Source of the DNA: G965222335 sp965222335
Lineage (GTDB): Bacteria > Pseudomonadota > Gammaproteobacteria > Pseudomonadales > Halieaceae
DNA length: 64,000 nucleotides
NCBI GenBank assembly: GCA_965222335.1
Contig: OZ244944.1
Coordinates: forward strand, 1,550,001-1,614,000
Direction of reading: 5' to 3'
The translations under genes were made by a program, and so were the position numbers. Below the pieces are notes generated by a model. The model ran no database searches. It worked only from the letters and a program-made list of their open reading frames with translations, and was not told the origin of the DNA. Of this stretch, positions 39,923 through 48,936 are shown in pieces (position 1 is the first letter of the stretch; every line of letters begins with the position of its first letter).

Positions 39923-40930
39923 TCAGTCCGCCGCTACCAGGTAGCGACGCTTCAGCTCAGCAATCTCCGCCGCGCCCAGACCCATGACCGTTTCCAGGTA
40001 GGTGGGGACATCGCCGTGATCGGCGTGAATGACGCCGAGGGCTGCCCGCAGGTAGGCCTCGTCGACCCGCAGCATCGGTAAAATGGCATCGGTTGCCGAG
40101 TTGGCTAGCTGGTATTTGACCCGAATCCGCTCAACCTCGGCTTCGGGATTGTAGAACCGCCCGCTCAGCAGATAGTCTCGCAGCACCACATCCTCGGGTA
40201 CTCCGAGCGCCAGCAGGATCAATGCCGCGGCGAAGCCCGTGCGGTCCTTGCCCGCCGCGCAGTGCACCAGATAACGGGCATTGTCCCGCTCCAGGATTTC
40301 CGCGAACATGCGCCGGTAGACACCTGCCTCTTCCCGCGCCAGCTCACGGTTGACGGCGACCATAAAGTCAAACATCGCTTCCGGCCCGGGAATCGGGCCG
40401 CTCATTTCCCGCAGGAAGCCCGAATTGTTCCCGGGCTGGATCGGCAGGCTGCGAATCTCAGGCGGTCGCAGGGGCGGCAGGCGCGAGGGCTCGCTCTGTT
40501 GCTCACTCTCCTGGCGAAAATCGAACACGAGGTCGAGCTCCAGGGAGGCAAGCAATTCCAGGTCTGCGTCGGTGAGGCCGGCGAGGTGCCCCGAGCGAAA
40601 CAGGTAGCCCCACTTCACCTGCTGTCCCTGCGCCGTCCGGTAGCCACCAAAATCGCGGAAATTGGGCGACCCCTGCAGGCCCAGGCGCCGCTCCGGAGCC
40701 AGCACCTCATTGCCGTGCTCATCGCGCAGGCGAAAGAAGTGTCGTCGCGCGGGCGGCAGGCCACTGATCCGGGCACGGGGTTCGTGGGACTCAGCGTAGT
40801 GTGCTTCAGTGCTGACCCCGTCGGCCACGGCCTCTACGGTCACCCGGGTCTGGGGCGTACTCGCTTCCCACTCAATGTGATAATCGCCCTCGGGGGCGCG
40901 CCAGATGTGCACTGCATCGGGTAGTAACAT
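39923..40930 (-). CDS. Tyrosine phosphatase family protein (MptpB-like)
   Basis: A 335-residue protein. An N-terminal ~85-residue beta-rich region precedes NFRDFGGYRT and the P-loop HCAAGKDRTGFAA, the CX5R signature of the tyrosine/lipid phosphatases related to mycobacterial PtpB. The Asp/Lys-containing loop AGKDR suggests possible phosphoinositide or broad specificity. I chose the ATG at 40930, which has a GGAT site and starts 25 bases after the TetR stop; longer starts at 40966 or 40990 would run into that gene. Confidence 0.82.
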   Translation of the reverse strand: MLLPDAVHIWRAPEGDYHIEWEASTPQTRVTVEAVADGVSTEAHYAESHEPRARISGLPPARRHFFRLRDEHGNEVLAPERRLGLQGSPNFRDFGGYRTAQGQQVKWGYLFRSGHLAGLTDADLELLASLELDLVFDFRQESEQQSEPSRLPPLRPPEIRSLPIQPGNNSGFLREMSGPIPGPEAMFDFMVAVNRELAREEAGVYRRMFAEILERDNARYLVHCAAGKDRTGFAAALILLALGVPEDVVLRDYLLSGRFYNPEAEVERIRVKYQLANSATDAILPMLRVDEAYLRAALGVIHADHGDVPTYLETVMGLGAAEIAELKRRYLVAAD

Positions 40931-40955
40931 ACTTTGATCCGTTGTTGCTGATTGC

Positions 40956-41630
40956 TTAGCCAGCATCCCCCGGAGAGGGTGCTGTCGCATGGGCGCTGTA
41001 TTCGAACACGGCTTCCAGCACCGTGCTCACCAGTCGCAACTGGTTGTCCAGGGCCGACTCACTGAAGGGATCCTGGCCCAGCAGATCCCGATACATCGGC
41101 GCCATGGTCACGTAGGACATGACCAGGTTGTTGAAGGCCATGACCGCCCACGGCTGCAGGCCGGCGTCCCCCAGCAGGGGCAGGGGCTCGTCCTCGATGC
41201 CCGAATCGCTGTCGAACATGGGCCGGAAGAACCGGTCCACCAGGTCAGCGGTCCCCGGCCCCCCGGACAGGGCCGCGTGCTGCAACAGGCGCGCCAGATT
41301 GGGGTTGGCGTGGTGCTTGCGAACAATCGCCTGCAACCACTCCAGCACCCGCTGGTGGGTGATGGGGCCGCTGCGCAGGGCCTCGATGGGACTCGCGAAG
41401 TCATTCAGCAGGCGCTCCAGCACCGCCCGATAAAGCGCTTCCTTGTTGCGGTAGTGATTATAAAGACTGGGCGAACGAATGCCGACCCGGTCGGCGACAT
41501 CCCCCAGGGAGGTCGCGCTGTAGCCACGCTGGGCAAACAGGTCCTCGGCCGCATCGAGGATGCGCTCCGCGGTAGAGCCGGGCGCCGGGCTGGCGGGCAC
41601 CGGACTGAGTGTAGCGGCGGGCTGTGGCAT
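40956..41630 (-). CDS. TetR family transcriptional regulator
   Basis: A 224-residue regulator. The helix-turn-helix lies at ~19-65 (AERILDAAEDLFAQRGYSATSL, then DRVGIRSPSLYNHYRNKEALY), followed by a variable ligand domain. It precedes the phosphatase gene on the same strand and probably controls that pair and itself. The ATG at 41630 is preferred; an open stretch of 86 codons upstream crosses the rpsT promoter and is not coding-like. Confidence 0.87.
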   Translation of the reverse strand: MPQPAATLSPVPASPAPGSTAERILDAAEDLFAQRGYSATSLGDVADRVGIRSPSLYNHYRNKEALYRAVLERLLNDFASPIEALRSGPITHQRVLEWLQAIVRKHHANPNLARLLQHAALSGGPGTADLVDRFFRPMFDSDSGIEDEPLPLLGDAGLQPWAVMAFNNLVMSYVTMAPMYRDLLGQDPFSESALDNQLRLVSTVLEAVFEYSAHATAPSPGDAG

Positions 41631-41654
41631 GTATGCGGCTTCGTCCAGAGGCAA

Positions 41655-41670
41655 ACTAATACGCGTTAGT
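41655..41670. promoter_or_regulatory. Candidate TetR operator
   Basis: ACTAATACGCGTTAGT has ACTAA/TTAGT arms around TACGCG, 25 bases before the TetR start, the usual place for an autoregulatory site. Confidence 0.45.
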
Positions 41671-41723
41671 ATACGCCATCCAGGGGTCCCGACGCACACG
41701 CCGCGGGATGCCGGCCCAGCGTG

Positions 41724-41752
41724 TTGACAAGCAGGCCCCGAATGTGAATAAT
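41724..41752 (+). promoter_or_regulatory. Strong sigma-70 promoter of rpsT
   Basis: TTGACA (perfect -35), 17 bases, AATAAT (5 of 6 -10). The leader to the GTG start is about 32 bases. Confidence 0.75.
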
Positions 41753-41790
41753 CGCGCCTCTTCAAAAATCGAGCTTTAGAGGAATTCACC

Positions 41791-42057
41791 GTGGCTAACT
41801 CACCGCAAGCCCGCAAGCGCGCCCGCCAGGCGGAGAAGCGCCGCAACCACAACGCCAGCCTGCGTTCCCTGGTGCGCACCCAGATCAAGAAAGTGGTCGC
41901 TGCGATCGACAGCGGCGACGCCCAGACCGCGAAAGCGGCCTACGAGTCTGCGATCCCGGTCATCGACCGCATGGCGGACAAGGGCATTATCCACAAGAAC
42001 AAGGCCGCGCGGCATAAGAGCCGCCTGAACGCCAAGGTGAAAGCCCTGGCTGCCTGA
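41791..42057 (+). CDS. rpsT: Small ribosomal subunit protein bS20
   Basis: An 88-residue highly basic S20 (MANSPQARKRARQAEKRRNHN...), binding 16S rRNA at the base of the body domain. Start codon is GTG, with AGAGGAA upstream; a non-AUG start is also known for E. coli rpsT, where it matters for autoregulation. A strong promoter lies upstream and a strong terminator downstream, so it is a single-gene unit. Confidence 0.96.
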   Translation: MANSPQARKRARQAEKRRNHNASLRSLVRTQIKKVVAAIDSGDAQTAKAAYESAIPVIDRMADKGIIHKNKAARHKSRLNAKVKALAA

Positions 42058-42075
42058 TCCGCGGACCTTTCCCGC

Positions 42076-42116
42076 AGACACAAAAAAGCCGGCTCAACGC
42101 CGGCTTTTTTGTGTCT
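42076..42116. terminator. Rho-independent terminator, bidirectional
   Basis: An 18-pair perfect stem (AGACACAAAAAAGCCGGC and its complement) with loop TCAAC. The A and T runs inside the stem provide a U tract for rpsT on one strand and for the converging diiron gene on the other. Confidence 0.92.
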
Positions 42117-42139
42117 GGCCATTGGCGCCAGGACGGCGG

Positions 42140-43318
42140 CTAACTGGCCTTGAGGGCAGCTTCGTCGTTCATCTTGTGGAACTCCTCGAGCATGCTCTGC
42201 TCGTAGTTCTGCGCCTCTTCCGTATCCAGCGGCCGTTCCAGGGACGCCCAGTCAATATCACCATCGGTGGCCGCGTTCTCGAACTCCAGGATGCCCAGTT
42301 CCTCGAACTTGGGCCGGATCCGGTCGGTGAGCAGGCCGATGCGCTTGAGGTTGGGGATCACGCGCTGGAACAGCAGATTGCGGAAGGTCGACATCACGAA
42401 GCCCTCCAGCACCTGCTTGCGGGTGGCCTCCACGTCCCAGCCGAAGTGGCGGAACACGTCGGTAGCCACCAGGCGCTCACGACTGACGACGCAGGCCTCG
42501 TAGGCGAACTGGGCGCGCTCCTCGCGCTCCTCGTCGCTGAGCGTCTTCACGAACTCCTCCAGGTAGTTGACGCCGAAGGTGACGTGCCGGGCCTCGTCCC
42601 GGGTAACCAGGTAGACCACGTCCTTGAGTACCGGGTCGGGCGTGGTTTCGCGGGTCGTATTGAAGGCCGACAGGGCCAGGCCCTCGATCACGATCTGCAT
42701 CCCGATGAACTTCATATCCCAGCGGGCATCCGTGAGAATCTTGTCGATGATGCTTTTCAGGTGGGTGTTGATGGGGTACATCAGGCCGATACGCTGCTGC
42801 AGGTACTTGTTGAATACCTCCACGTGCCGCGCCTCGTCGAAAGTCTGCGACCCGGCATAAAGCTTGGCGTTCAGGGTCGGGGCGCAGGAACACAGCTGCG
42901 ACGCCACCAGCAGCGCACCCTGCTCGCCGTGCAGGAACTGGGACAGGCTCCAGGCATTCATGTGCAGCCAGAACTCTTTGCGGCCCTTGTCGTCGAGGTC
43001 GAGGTAGGGCTGGTAGGTGTGCAGGTTCATCAGCTCCGGCATGCGCTCTTCTTCCGGCCAGGGACGATCCCAGTCGATATCGACCTCCGGGTCCCAGTTG
43101 AGCTGCTTGCCCAGGTCGTAGAGCTTCTTGATCCGGTCGTCCTGGACCTTGTAGTCCCAGTTGTAGGAGCCGGTCAGGGGGGTCTGGAAAATCTCGGCGA
43201 TATAATCCACGTCCTCACTGGTCAGCAGATCCTCAAGGTCGGGATTTTCGCTGGGGTAATCCGCACCGGCGAATTTCTGGATCTTGCGCGGGCTCTGGTC
43301 TTTCCACTCGACTTTCAT
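42140..43318 (-). CDS. Ferritin-like diiron carboxylate protein
   Basis: A 392-residue helical protein with a full set of diiron ligands: E132 in HGEQG, E162 and H165 in DEARHVE, E212 in IEGLAL, and E242 and H245 in DEARHVTFG. This is the ribonucleotide-reductase-like ferritin superfamily, related to N-oxygenases and fatty-acid-modifying diiron enzymes. The exact reaction is not known to me. A divergent AraC-type regulator of the OruR/ArgR-like group is 90 bases away, suggesting induced expression. Confidence 0.78.
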   Translation of the reverse strand: MKVEWKDQSPRKIQKFAGADYPSENPDLEDLLTSEDVDYIAEIFQTPLTGSYNWDYKVQDDRIKKLYDLGKQLNWDPEVDIDWDRPWPEEERMPELMNLHTYQPYLDLDDKGRKEFWLHMNAWSLSQFLHGEQGALLVASQLCSCAPTLNAKLYAGSQTFDEARHVEVFNKYLQQRIGLMYPINTHLKSIIDKILTDARWDMKFIGMQIVIEGLALSAFNTTRETTPDPVLKDVVYLVTRDEARHVTFGVNYLEEFVKTLSDEEREERAQFAYEACVVSRERLVATDVFRHFGWDVEATRKQVLEGFVMSTFRNLLFQRVIPNLKRIGLLTDRIRPKFEELGILEFENAATDGDIDWASLERPLDTEEAQNYEQSMLEEFHKMNDEAALKAS

Positions 43319-43408
43319 GGCGGCACTCCTCGGTTTTTATGACTGTGGCCACTATGCGAGAAGGTCGCCAGGGCAACAAGGTAAAGTCTTGTCATTATCT
43401 GGTCATTT

Positions 43409-44428
43409 ATGGCCAAATGGGGCATGCCCAAGACCAGTACGCCCGCCCAGTACATCCTGATCCTGATCGACATGGTCGAGGAGCAGGGGTTTGACCGCGC
43501 GCAGCTGCTCGCGGGCACCAGCCTGGCCGAGGCCGGCATCCATGGCATTGGCGCCCGGGTCAGCGAGGAGGATTTTGCGCGGCTGGTCAACAATGCCTTC
43601 GCCCTCACCGGCGACCCGGCGCTGGGGCTCAACCTGGGCCTGCGCCTGAACCTGAGTGCCCACGCGGTGCTGGGCCAGGCCTTCATGACCTGCCGCGACC
43701 TGCGCCAGGTCATGGACCTGTTCCTCAAGTACTACCACCTGCTATCCCCGGCGCTGTACCTGGAGTTCGAGATGCGCGATGGCCGCTGCATCCTGACCAC
43801 GGTCAGTACCCCGCCGGAGAATCCGATCTTCTTCGCCTACGAAATGATGTACGCGGCCACCCTCAATACCCTGCGCGGCCTGCTCAACCGGCCCGAGCTG
43901 GAAATCGCCGTGCAATTTCCCTACCCGGCCCCGGCCCACGCCGCGCGCTATTTCGAGGTCTTCGGCGAGCAGGTCCAGTTCGACCAGGTGCGGGGGCGCA
44001 TCTCCTTCGACGTGAGCCTGCTGGATACCCCGCTGCCCTCGTCCAACCCGGCCCTGCGCGCCCTGTACGAGGAGGAGTGCGCGCGCCTGCTGGCGGACCT
44101 GGAGGAAGAGGACTCGGTGGCGGAGCAGACCCTGCGCCTGCTGCGCAAACTCGAGGGCCAGTACCCGCAAATGCCGCAGATCGCCAAGATGCTGAACTTC
44201 AGCCCGCGCACTTTCCGCCGCCGCCTGGAGCAGGAGCAGTGCTCCTACCAGCAGCTGCTGGACCAGGTGCGCGCCGAGCACGCGACGCGCTACCTGCAGA
44301 ACACGCGCCTGCCGCTGTCCACCATCGCCTACCTGGTGGGCTTCAACGACGCCTCCAACTTCCGCCGGGCCTACCAGAAATGGACCGGCCGGGCGCCCCG
44401 GGCGGTTCGCGCCGGCGACCACGCCTAG
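43409..44428 (+). CDS. AraC family transcriptional regulator
   Basis: A 339-residue regulator with an N-terminal arabinose-binding-like domain (to ~210) and a C-terminal double helix-turn-helix (~235-330; MPQIAKMLNFSPRTFRRRLEQE and TIAYLVGFNDASNFRRAYQKWTG). It is divergent from the diiron protein gene. The gap contains a direct repeat TGTCATTA/GGTCATTT around 43390-43408, the type of half-sites AraC proteins use. There is no strong ribosome site, so the start could differ by a few codons. Confidence 0.88.
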   Translation: MAKWGMPKTSTPAQYILILIDMVEEQGFDRAQLLAGTSLAEAGIHGIGARVSEEDFARLVNNAFALTGDPALGLNLGLRLNLSAHAVLGQAFMTCRDLRQVMDLFLKYYHLLSPALYLEFEMRDGRCILTTVSTPPENPIFFAYEMMYAATLNTLRGLLNRPELEIAVQFPYPAPAHAARYFEVFGEQVQFDQVRGRISFDVSLLDTPLPSSNPALRALYEEECARLLADLEEEDSVAEQTLRLLRKLEGQYPQMPQIAKMLNFSPRTFRRRLEQEQCSYQQLLDQVRAEHATRYLQNTRLPLSTIAYLVGFNDASNFRRAYQKWTGRAPRAVRAGDHA

Positions 44429-44441
44429 GCCGGGTGTTGGA

Positions 44442-45512
44442 GTGACCGGCAGGGCGCTGACAATCTACATGGGGCAGGCCGCGGCGCAGCGGGTGGCCGA
44501 ATGCGGCTGGTCCGCGTCCCTGTTCAGCCTGCTCCTGGGCGCTTCCGGCGGACCCAAGTGGTTTATCCTCGCGCCCCTGGACCGGGTGCTGTTCGGCAGC
44601 TTCCTGCAACAGAGCGACCACCCGCTCTCCACCCTGGGCTCATCGATCGGCTCCTGGCGCAACAGCTGCCTGGCCCTGGAAGATCCCGCGGCCGCCATCG
44701 CGCGCCTGGAGGCGGCCTACCTGGCCCAGGAATACAGCAGCGAGCGCCCCGCCATCGCCGAGATCAGCGAGGCCAGCCGGGGCATCATCATGCATATGCT
44801 GGGGGAGAGCGGGGGTAAGGAACTGCTCACTAACCGGCGCATTCACACCCACATTGTAACCGCCCGCGGGCGCGGCGCTGCCGGCGCCAGTCCCGGCCCG
44901 GTACTGGCCTCGGCCATGGCCGCGGCCGCCCTCGGCAACAGCGTCGACCGGCGCCTGCTGCGGCTGGCTTTCCAGCGCGTGGTTTTTCACAGCAGCGGCC
45001 CCGCCAAGCCCGGGCTCTCCCTCGAGGACTTCAAAACCAGCTATGTGCGCCTCAATCCCGACAACCTGCCCCGCGCCCTGCACGCCAGCGGCGCGATTCC
45101 CTTCGTCCTGTCCGGGGAGCGGGATATCCCGGGAGCGCCGCGGGGACAGTACTGGGACGGCGGGATCATTGACTACCATTTTGACCTCGCCCAGTACCGC
45201 GGCGAGGGCCTGGTCCTGTACCCGCACTTTCGCGCCGATATCACCCCCGGCTGGTTCGACAAATTCCTGCCCTGGCGCCGGCGCAGCCCGGATACCCTCG
45301 ATCGCCTGGTGCTGCTGTGCCCCAGCCGCGAGTTCGTGGCGTCGCTGCCCCATGGCAAGATTCCGGACCGCAATGATTTCCGCCGCTTTTCCCATAGCGA
45401 CCGGGTCAGGTACTGGCAAAACTGTATCGCACGCGCGCAGGAACTGGCAGATGAGTTTGCCGAGCAGGTCGCCGGCGCCGATCCCCTGCGCGGGGTGACG
45501 GTATTGCCTTGA
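44442..45512 (+). CDS. Patatin-like phospholipase family protein
   Basis: A 356-residue patatin-fold hydrolase. GASGGPKW supplies the oxyanion loop, LGSSIGSW the GxSxG nucleophile elbow, and YWDGGIIDYH the DGG catalytic aspartate, so the Ser-Asp dyad is complete. It should cleave acyl esters of lipids. The start is a GTG 13 bases after the AraC stop; a later ATG at residue 10 is possible. It may be co-transcribed with the AraC-type gene. Confidence 0.83.
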   Translation: MTGRALTIYMGQAAAQRVAECGWSASLFSLLLGASGGPKWFILAPLDRVLFGSFLQQSDHPLSTLGSSIGSWRNSCLALEDPAAAIARLEAAYLAQEYSSERPAIAEISEASRGIIMHMLGESGGKELLTNRRIHTHIVTARGRGAAGASPGPVLASAMAAAALGNSVDRRLLRLAFQRVVFHSSGPAKPGLSLEDFKTSYVRLNPDNLPRALHASGAIPFVLSGERDIPGAPRGQYWDGGIIDYHFDLAQYRGEGLVLYPHFRADITPGWFDKFLPWRRRSPDTLDRLVLLCPSREFVASLPHGKIPDRNDFRRFSHSDRVRYWQNCIARAQELADEFAEQVAGADPLRGVTVLP

Positions 45513-45560
45513 TGGAATGAATTCCGCCCTACAGGCTTACACGGATTGGCAGGATCAGGC

Positions 45561-45836
45561 TTAGCTGACGTGCTCGTCGAGGTAGCGCTGCACCTCGGCC
45601 TTGATCACCCCCTGGAAAGCGGAGGCGAGCAGGCCCATGCGCACGGACACATCCACCACGCCATCGTGAAAGGAGAGGTTGCCCTCGATCCCGGCACCCT
45701 TGATCCGCACGGAGTCCCCCTGCCAGCTGGAGCGTACCCCGTGATCCCGCTGCAGGCGGTCGGCGAGGCCCTCGGCGGCGCGGCGAATCTCTTCCCGGGG
45801 CATGGTGTAGGGCTTGGTGAGGCGAAATCCCGCCAT
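45561..45836 (-). CDS. Polyhydroxyalkanoic acid system family protein
   Basis: A 91-residue protein resembling the PHA granule-region family (PF09650 type): MAGFRLTKPYTMPREEIRRAAEGLADRL, then GIEGNLSFHDGVVDVSVRMGLLASAF. Family members are found near polyhydroxyalkanoate genes; their role is not defined. ATG at 45836 with AAGGAAG; a GTG six bases earlier is too close to that site. Phasin genes and phaD lie 14 kb away in this window. Confidence 0.8.
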   Translation of the reverse strand: MAGFRLTKPYTMPREEIRRAAEGLADRLQRDHGVRSSWQGDSVRIKGAGIEGNLSFHDGVVDVSVRMGLLASAFQGVIKAEVQRYLDEHVS

Positions 45837-45872
45837 GAACACGCTTCCTTATACAATGGGCCGCAGTATAGG

Positions 45873-46748
45873 TCAGGCCGCCCCCCGACGCATGACCAGC
45901 CAGTTGCCAAACAGCACCAGGACCAGGCCGGACAGGGCCAGCAGGCTCCATTCGAAGCCTTCCACCACGGTAGAGATCGCCAGGGCCACCACCGGAAACA
46001 GCAGGGAACTGTAAGCCGCCCGGTCCGGTCCGATCTTGCCGATCAGGGTGACGTAGGCCCAGAACGCGACCACCGACCCGAACACGGACAGGTAGACCAG
46101 CGACCACAGGTAAGAAGGACGCAGGGACAGGGTAATTGGCTCCCCCATGACCAGCGCCACCGCGTACAGGGCACAGGCGCCGTACAACATGCCCCAGGCA
46201 TTACACACCAGCACCGGGTTTCCGGCACGCGTGTTGCGGGCGGCAAAAATATTACCCAGGGAGGCACAGAAGGTACCTCCGACGCACAGCAGCAGGGCGC
46301 GGAAACTGTCGTCGGACAGGCTGAAGGCCTGCAGTTCGGGCAGGAACAGGGCGGTCATCCCCACCAGGCCGACCGCGCCCCCGACCGCGACCATGGGGCT
46401 GACTGGCAGGCGCAGGAACAGGGCCGCGTTGACCATATTGAGAATCACCATGGTCGAGAACACCACCGCGACCAGGCCGCTGGTCAGGTGGGCCGTCGCC
46501 GGGTAGATAAACACGTAGTTGCCGCTGAACAGCAGCAGGCCCTGGGCGAGGACGAAGAAGTGCTCGCGCGGCGCCAGGCGCAGGGACTGGCGCCGCAGCC
46601 ACAGTACGCCCAGGACCAGCAGTGCCGCCAGCATGGAACGGTGGGCGATGGACACCAGCACTGACACTTCGCCCAGCTGGTACTTGATCGCAATCCAGGT
46701 GGAACCCCAGATCAGGACCGTCAGTGCATAGAGGGCGGCGTTGCTCAT
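45873..46748 (-). CDS. EamA/DMT family transporter
   Basis: A 291-residue inner-membrane protein with about ten membrane helices in two EamA repeats (WGSTWIAIKYQLG opening the first, NAWGMLYGA in the second). Members export amino acids, metabolites or drugs; the substrate is unknown. It lies upstream of the PHA-system gene on the same strand with a 36-base gap. Confidence 0.88.
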   Translation of the reverse strand: MSNAALYALTVLIWGSTWIAIKYQLGEVSVLVSIAHRSMLAALLVLGVLWLRRQSLRLAPREHFFVLAQGLLLFSGNYVFIYPATAHLTSGLVAVVFSTMVILNMVNAALFLRLPVSPMVAVGGAVGLVGMTALFLPELQAFSLSDDSFRALLLCVGGTFCASLGNIFAARNTRAGNPVLVCNAWGMLYGACALYAVALVMGEPITLSLRPSYLWSLVYLSVFGSVVAFWAYVTLIGKIGPDRAAYSSLLFPVVALAISTVVEGFEWSLLALSGLVLVLFGNWLVMRRGAA

Positions 46749-46824
46749 GGCGGGAATCGCGGCAAAAGCCGCACTGTAGCGTATTCCCGGTCCCAGCCCC
46801 AGCCGGGCGCGAGGCCCGCCGGGA

Positions 46825-47691
46825 TCAGGGCTTGATGAACTCGCCCGCGTACCAGTTCAGCATCGCGATTTTCTCGTCCACGGGCTTGTCCGGCTCCATC
46901 TCATAGACATTGCGGAAGCCGATGATCACGTCGGTCACCCCGATGGACTCCAGCTGCTCGATACCCTCTTTGGTGAAGGCATCCTGGCCGGTGGTGTAGA
47001 TGCGGAAATCACGGTCCGCGGTGCCGTACTCGTCCCGCAGTTCTTCAATGCGCTTGATGTAGGCCGACAGCTCTTCCATGGAAGCCCCCGCGCACATCCA
47101 GCCGTCCCCGGTGCGCGCGGCGCGCTTGAGGGCGGGCTCCGCGTGCCCGCCGATCAGGATCGGGGTCTTGACGGTAGGCGCCGGGCACATCTTGTTCGCC
47201 GGCATCTGGTGAATCTGGCCCTCGTAGCCGAAGAACTCACCGGTTTCCAGGCCGCGCAGGATCTCGATCTGCTCGTCGAAACGCAGGCCCCGCTTCTCCC
47301 AGGGCACATCGCAGATCGCGAAATCCTCTTCCCAGGGGCTGATGCCCACCCCGAAATCGAGGCGGTTGTTGGAGAGCACCTGGATGCTCTGGACCTGCTT
47401 GGCCACCACCGGCGCCTGGCGCACGGCGAGCTTGTAAACAAAGGTGGCGAAGCGGATGCGCTCGGTGACCGCGGCCATGTGGGCAACCGCAATCAGGCTC
47501 TCGACGAAGGGCACGCTCTCGAGGAACTCGCGACTGCCGTCCTTGTTGTAGGGGTACTTGGAGCTGGCCTCCTGGGGGTAGCAGATGCTGTCCGGGATGG
47601 TCAGGCCATCGAAGCCGGCAGCCTCGGCGGCGCGCGCCAGGGGCAAGTAGTGATCGGCCTCGCTCATCCCGACCTGGTAGCTGAAACGCAT
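46825..47691 (-). CDS. LLM class (luciferase-like) flavin/F420 oxidoreductase
   Basis: A 288-residue TIM-barrel oxidoreductase of the bacterial luciferase-like superfamily (GVGISPWEEDFAICDVPWEKRGLRFDEQIEILRGL region near 110-145, then ILIGGHAEPALKRAAR). The subgroup resembles proteins annotated as F420-dependent, but no F420 genes are visible here and FMN use is equally possible. The ATG at 47691 has a GGGAGA site; 58 more open codons upstream are not used. Substrate unknown. Confidence 0.82.
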   Translation of the reverse strand: MRFSYQVGMSEADHYLPLARAAEAAGFDGLTIPDSICYPQEASSKYPYNKDGSREFLESVPFVESLIAVAHMAAVTERIRFATFVYKLAVRQAPVVAKQVQSIQVLSNNRLDFGVGISPWEEDFAICDVPWEKRGLRFDEQIEILRGLETGEFFGYEGQIHQMPANKMCPAPTVKTPILIGGHAEPALKRAARTGDGWMCAGASMEELSAYIKRIEELRDEYGTADRDFRIYTTGQDAFTKEGIEQLESIGVTDVIIGFRNVYEMEPDKPVDEKIAMLNWYAGEFIKP

Positions 47692-47884
47692 AGTAATCTC
47701 CCACTGATGGACTGTCCGGGTAAGCACTCGCGTGCTCAATGGCCACACTCTAGCGGCGCTTGGCGCCGGCGTCATGGTCAGCGTGAATTTAGCCCATGCT
47801 GGCCTCAAATACTGTACCCATTGAAGACCGGGAAGCAGGCCCTGGACGAGGGCGCAAGCCGGCAATTTCGATTACACTGCGCGG

Positions 47885-48775
47885 ATGAGTGAGACACCCC
47901 CCGGACAAGGCCCTGACCAGGCCCTGCGCTTCCTGTTTGAGCAGGCCGATATTCGCGGCGAGCTGGTACAGCTCGATGGCTCCCTGGAGAAGATATTCTC
48001 GCTGCATGCCTACGCCCCCGGCGTACGCCAGCTGCTGGGCGAGTTCCTGTCGGCGGCGGTGCTGCTGGCCACCAACCTGAAATTTGACGGCAAGCTGATC
48101 CTCCAGGCCCGCAGCCGGGGTCAGATCCCTTTATTGATGGTGGAGTGCGGCAGCGACCTCGCGATACGCGGCATCGCCCGCGGCGCGGAGGAGGCCACGG
48201 CCACGGACTTCGCCAGCCTGCTGGGTGAGGGCCAGCTGGCAATTACCATCGACCCCCACAGGGGTAAACGTTACCAGGGCGTCGTACCCCTGGATGGGGC
48301 CGACCTCGCCTCCTGCCTGGATTACTACTTCCAGCAGTCAGAGCAGCTGCAGACCCGCCTGTGGCTGAACTCGGACGGGCGCCGCGCCGGGGGCATGCTG
48401 GTGCAGCAGCTGCCAGCCCGGGAGGTCACCTCGCCCGCCCAGCGCGCTCGCCAGTGGGAGCACGTCACCACCCTGGCGGCCACCGTGACCGGCGAGGAGC
48501 TGCTGGCACTGCCCGCGCTGCAGCTGCTGCACCGGCTTTTCCACGAGGACCCCCTGCGCATCTTCGAGCCCCGGCGGGTGGCGTTTCGCTGCAGCTGCTC
48601 CCACGAGCGCACCCTCGGTGCCCTGGCGGCCCTGGGGCCGGCGGAGGTGGAGTCCATCCTGCAGGAACAGGGCAGCGTGACCATGGACTGTGAGTTCTGT
48701 AACCAGCGCTACATCTACGGCCGCGAGGACCTCGGCGAGCTGCTCGATCCGGCGCGCGGCCAGACCCTGCACTGA
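47885..48775 (+). CDS. hslO: Hsp33 redox-regulated chaperone
   Basis: A 296-residue Hsp33 homologue. The zinc switch cysteines are C236 and C238 (RCSCSHE) and C269 and C272 (DCEFC). Under oxidation these form disulfides, release zinc and expose a holdase surface. ATG at 47885. It is followed by pckA with a 161-base gap; the same neighbourhood occurs in Pseudomonas. Confidence 0.95.
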   Translation: MSETPPGQGPDQALRFLFEQADIRGELVQLDGSLEKIFSLHAYAPGVRQLLGEFLSAAVLLATNLKFDGKLILQARSRGQIPLLMVECGSDLAIRGIARGAEEATATDFASLLGEGQLAITIDPHRGKRYQGVVPLDGADLASCLDYYFQQSEQLQTRLWLNSDGRRAGGMLVQQLPAREVTSPAQRARQWEHVTTLAATVTGEELLALPALQLLHRLFHEDPLRIFEPRRVAFRCSCSHERTLGALAALGPAEVESILQEQGSVTMDCEFCNQRYIYGREDLGELLDPARGQTLH

Positions 48776-48936
48776 GCCCTGGCGGGAGCGAAACTGCAGC
48801 CTCCGGGCGCGCCCCCCGGTAATTTTACCCGGCGGTTCGCAACCTCCCTCGATTCTGACATAATTGGCGCCCCCCACAGACCCGTTAAAGCAGCAGTGCG
48901 CGCCGTCACAGGCCCGCATCAGAGACAGGACACACC

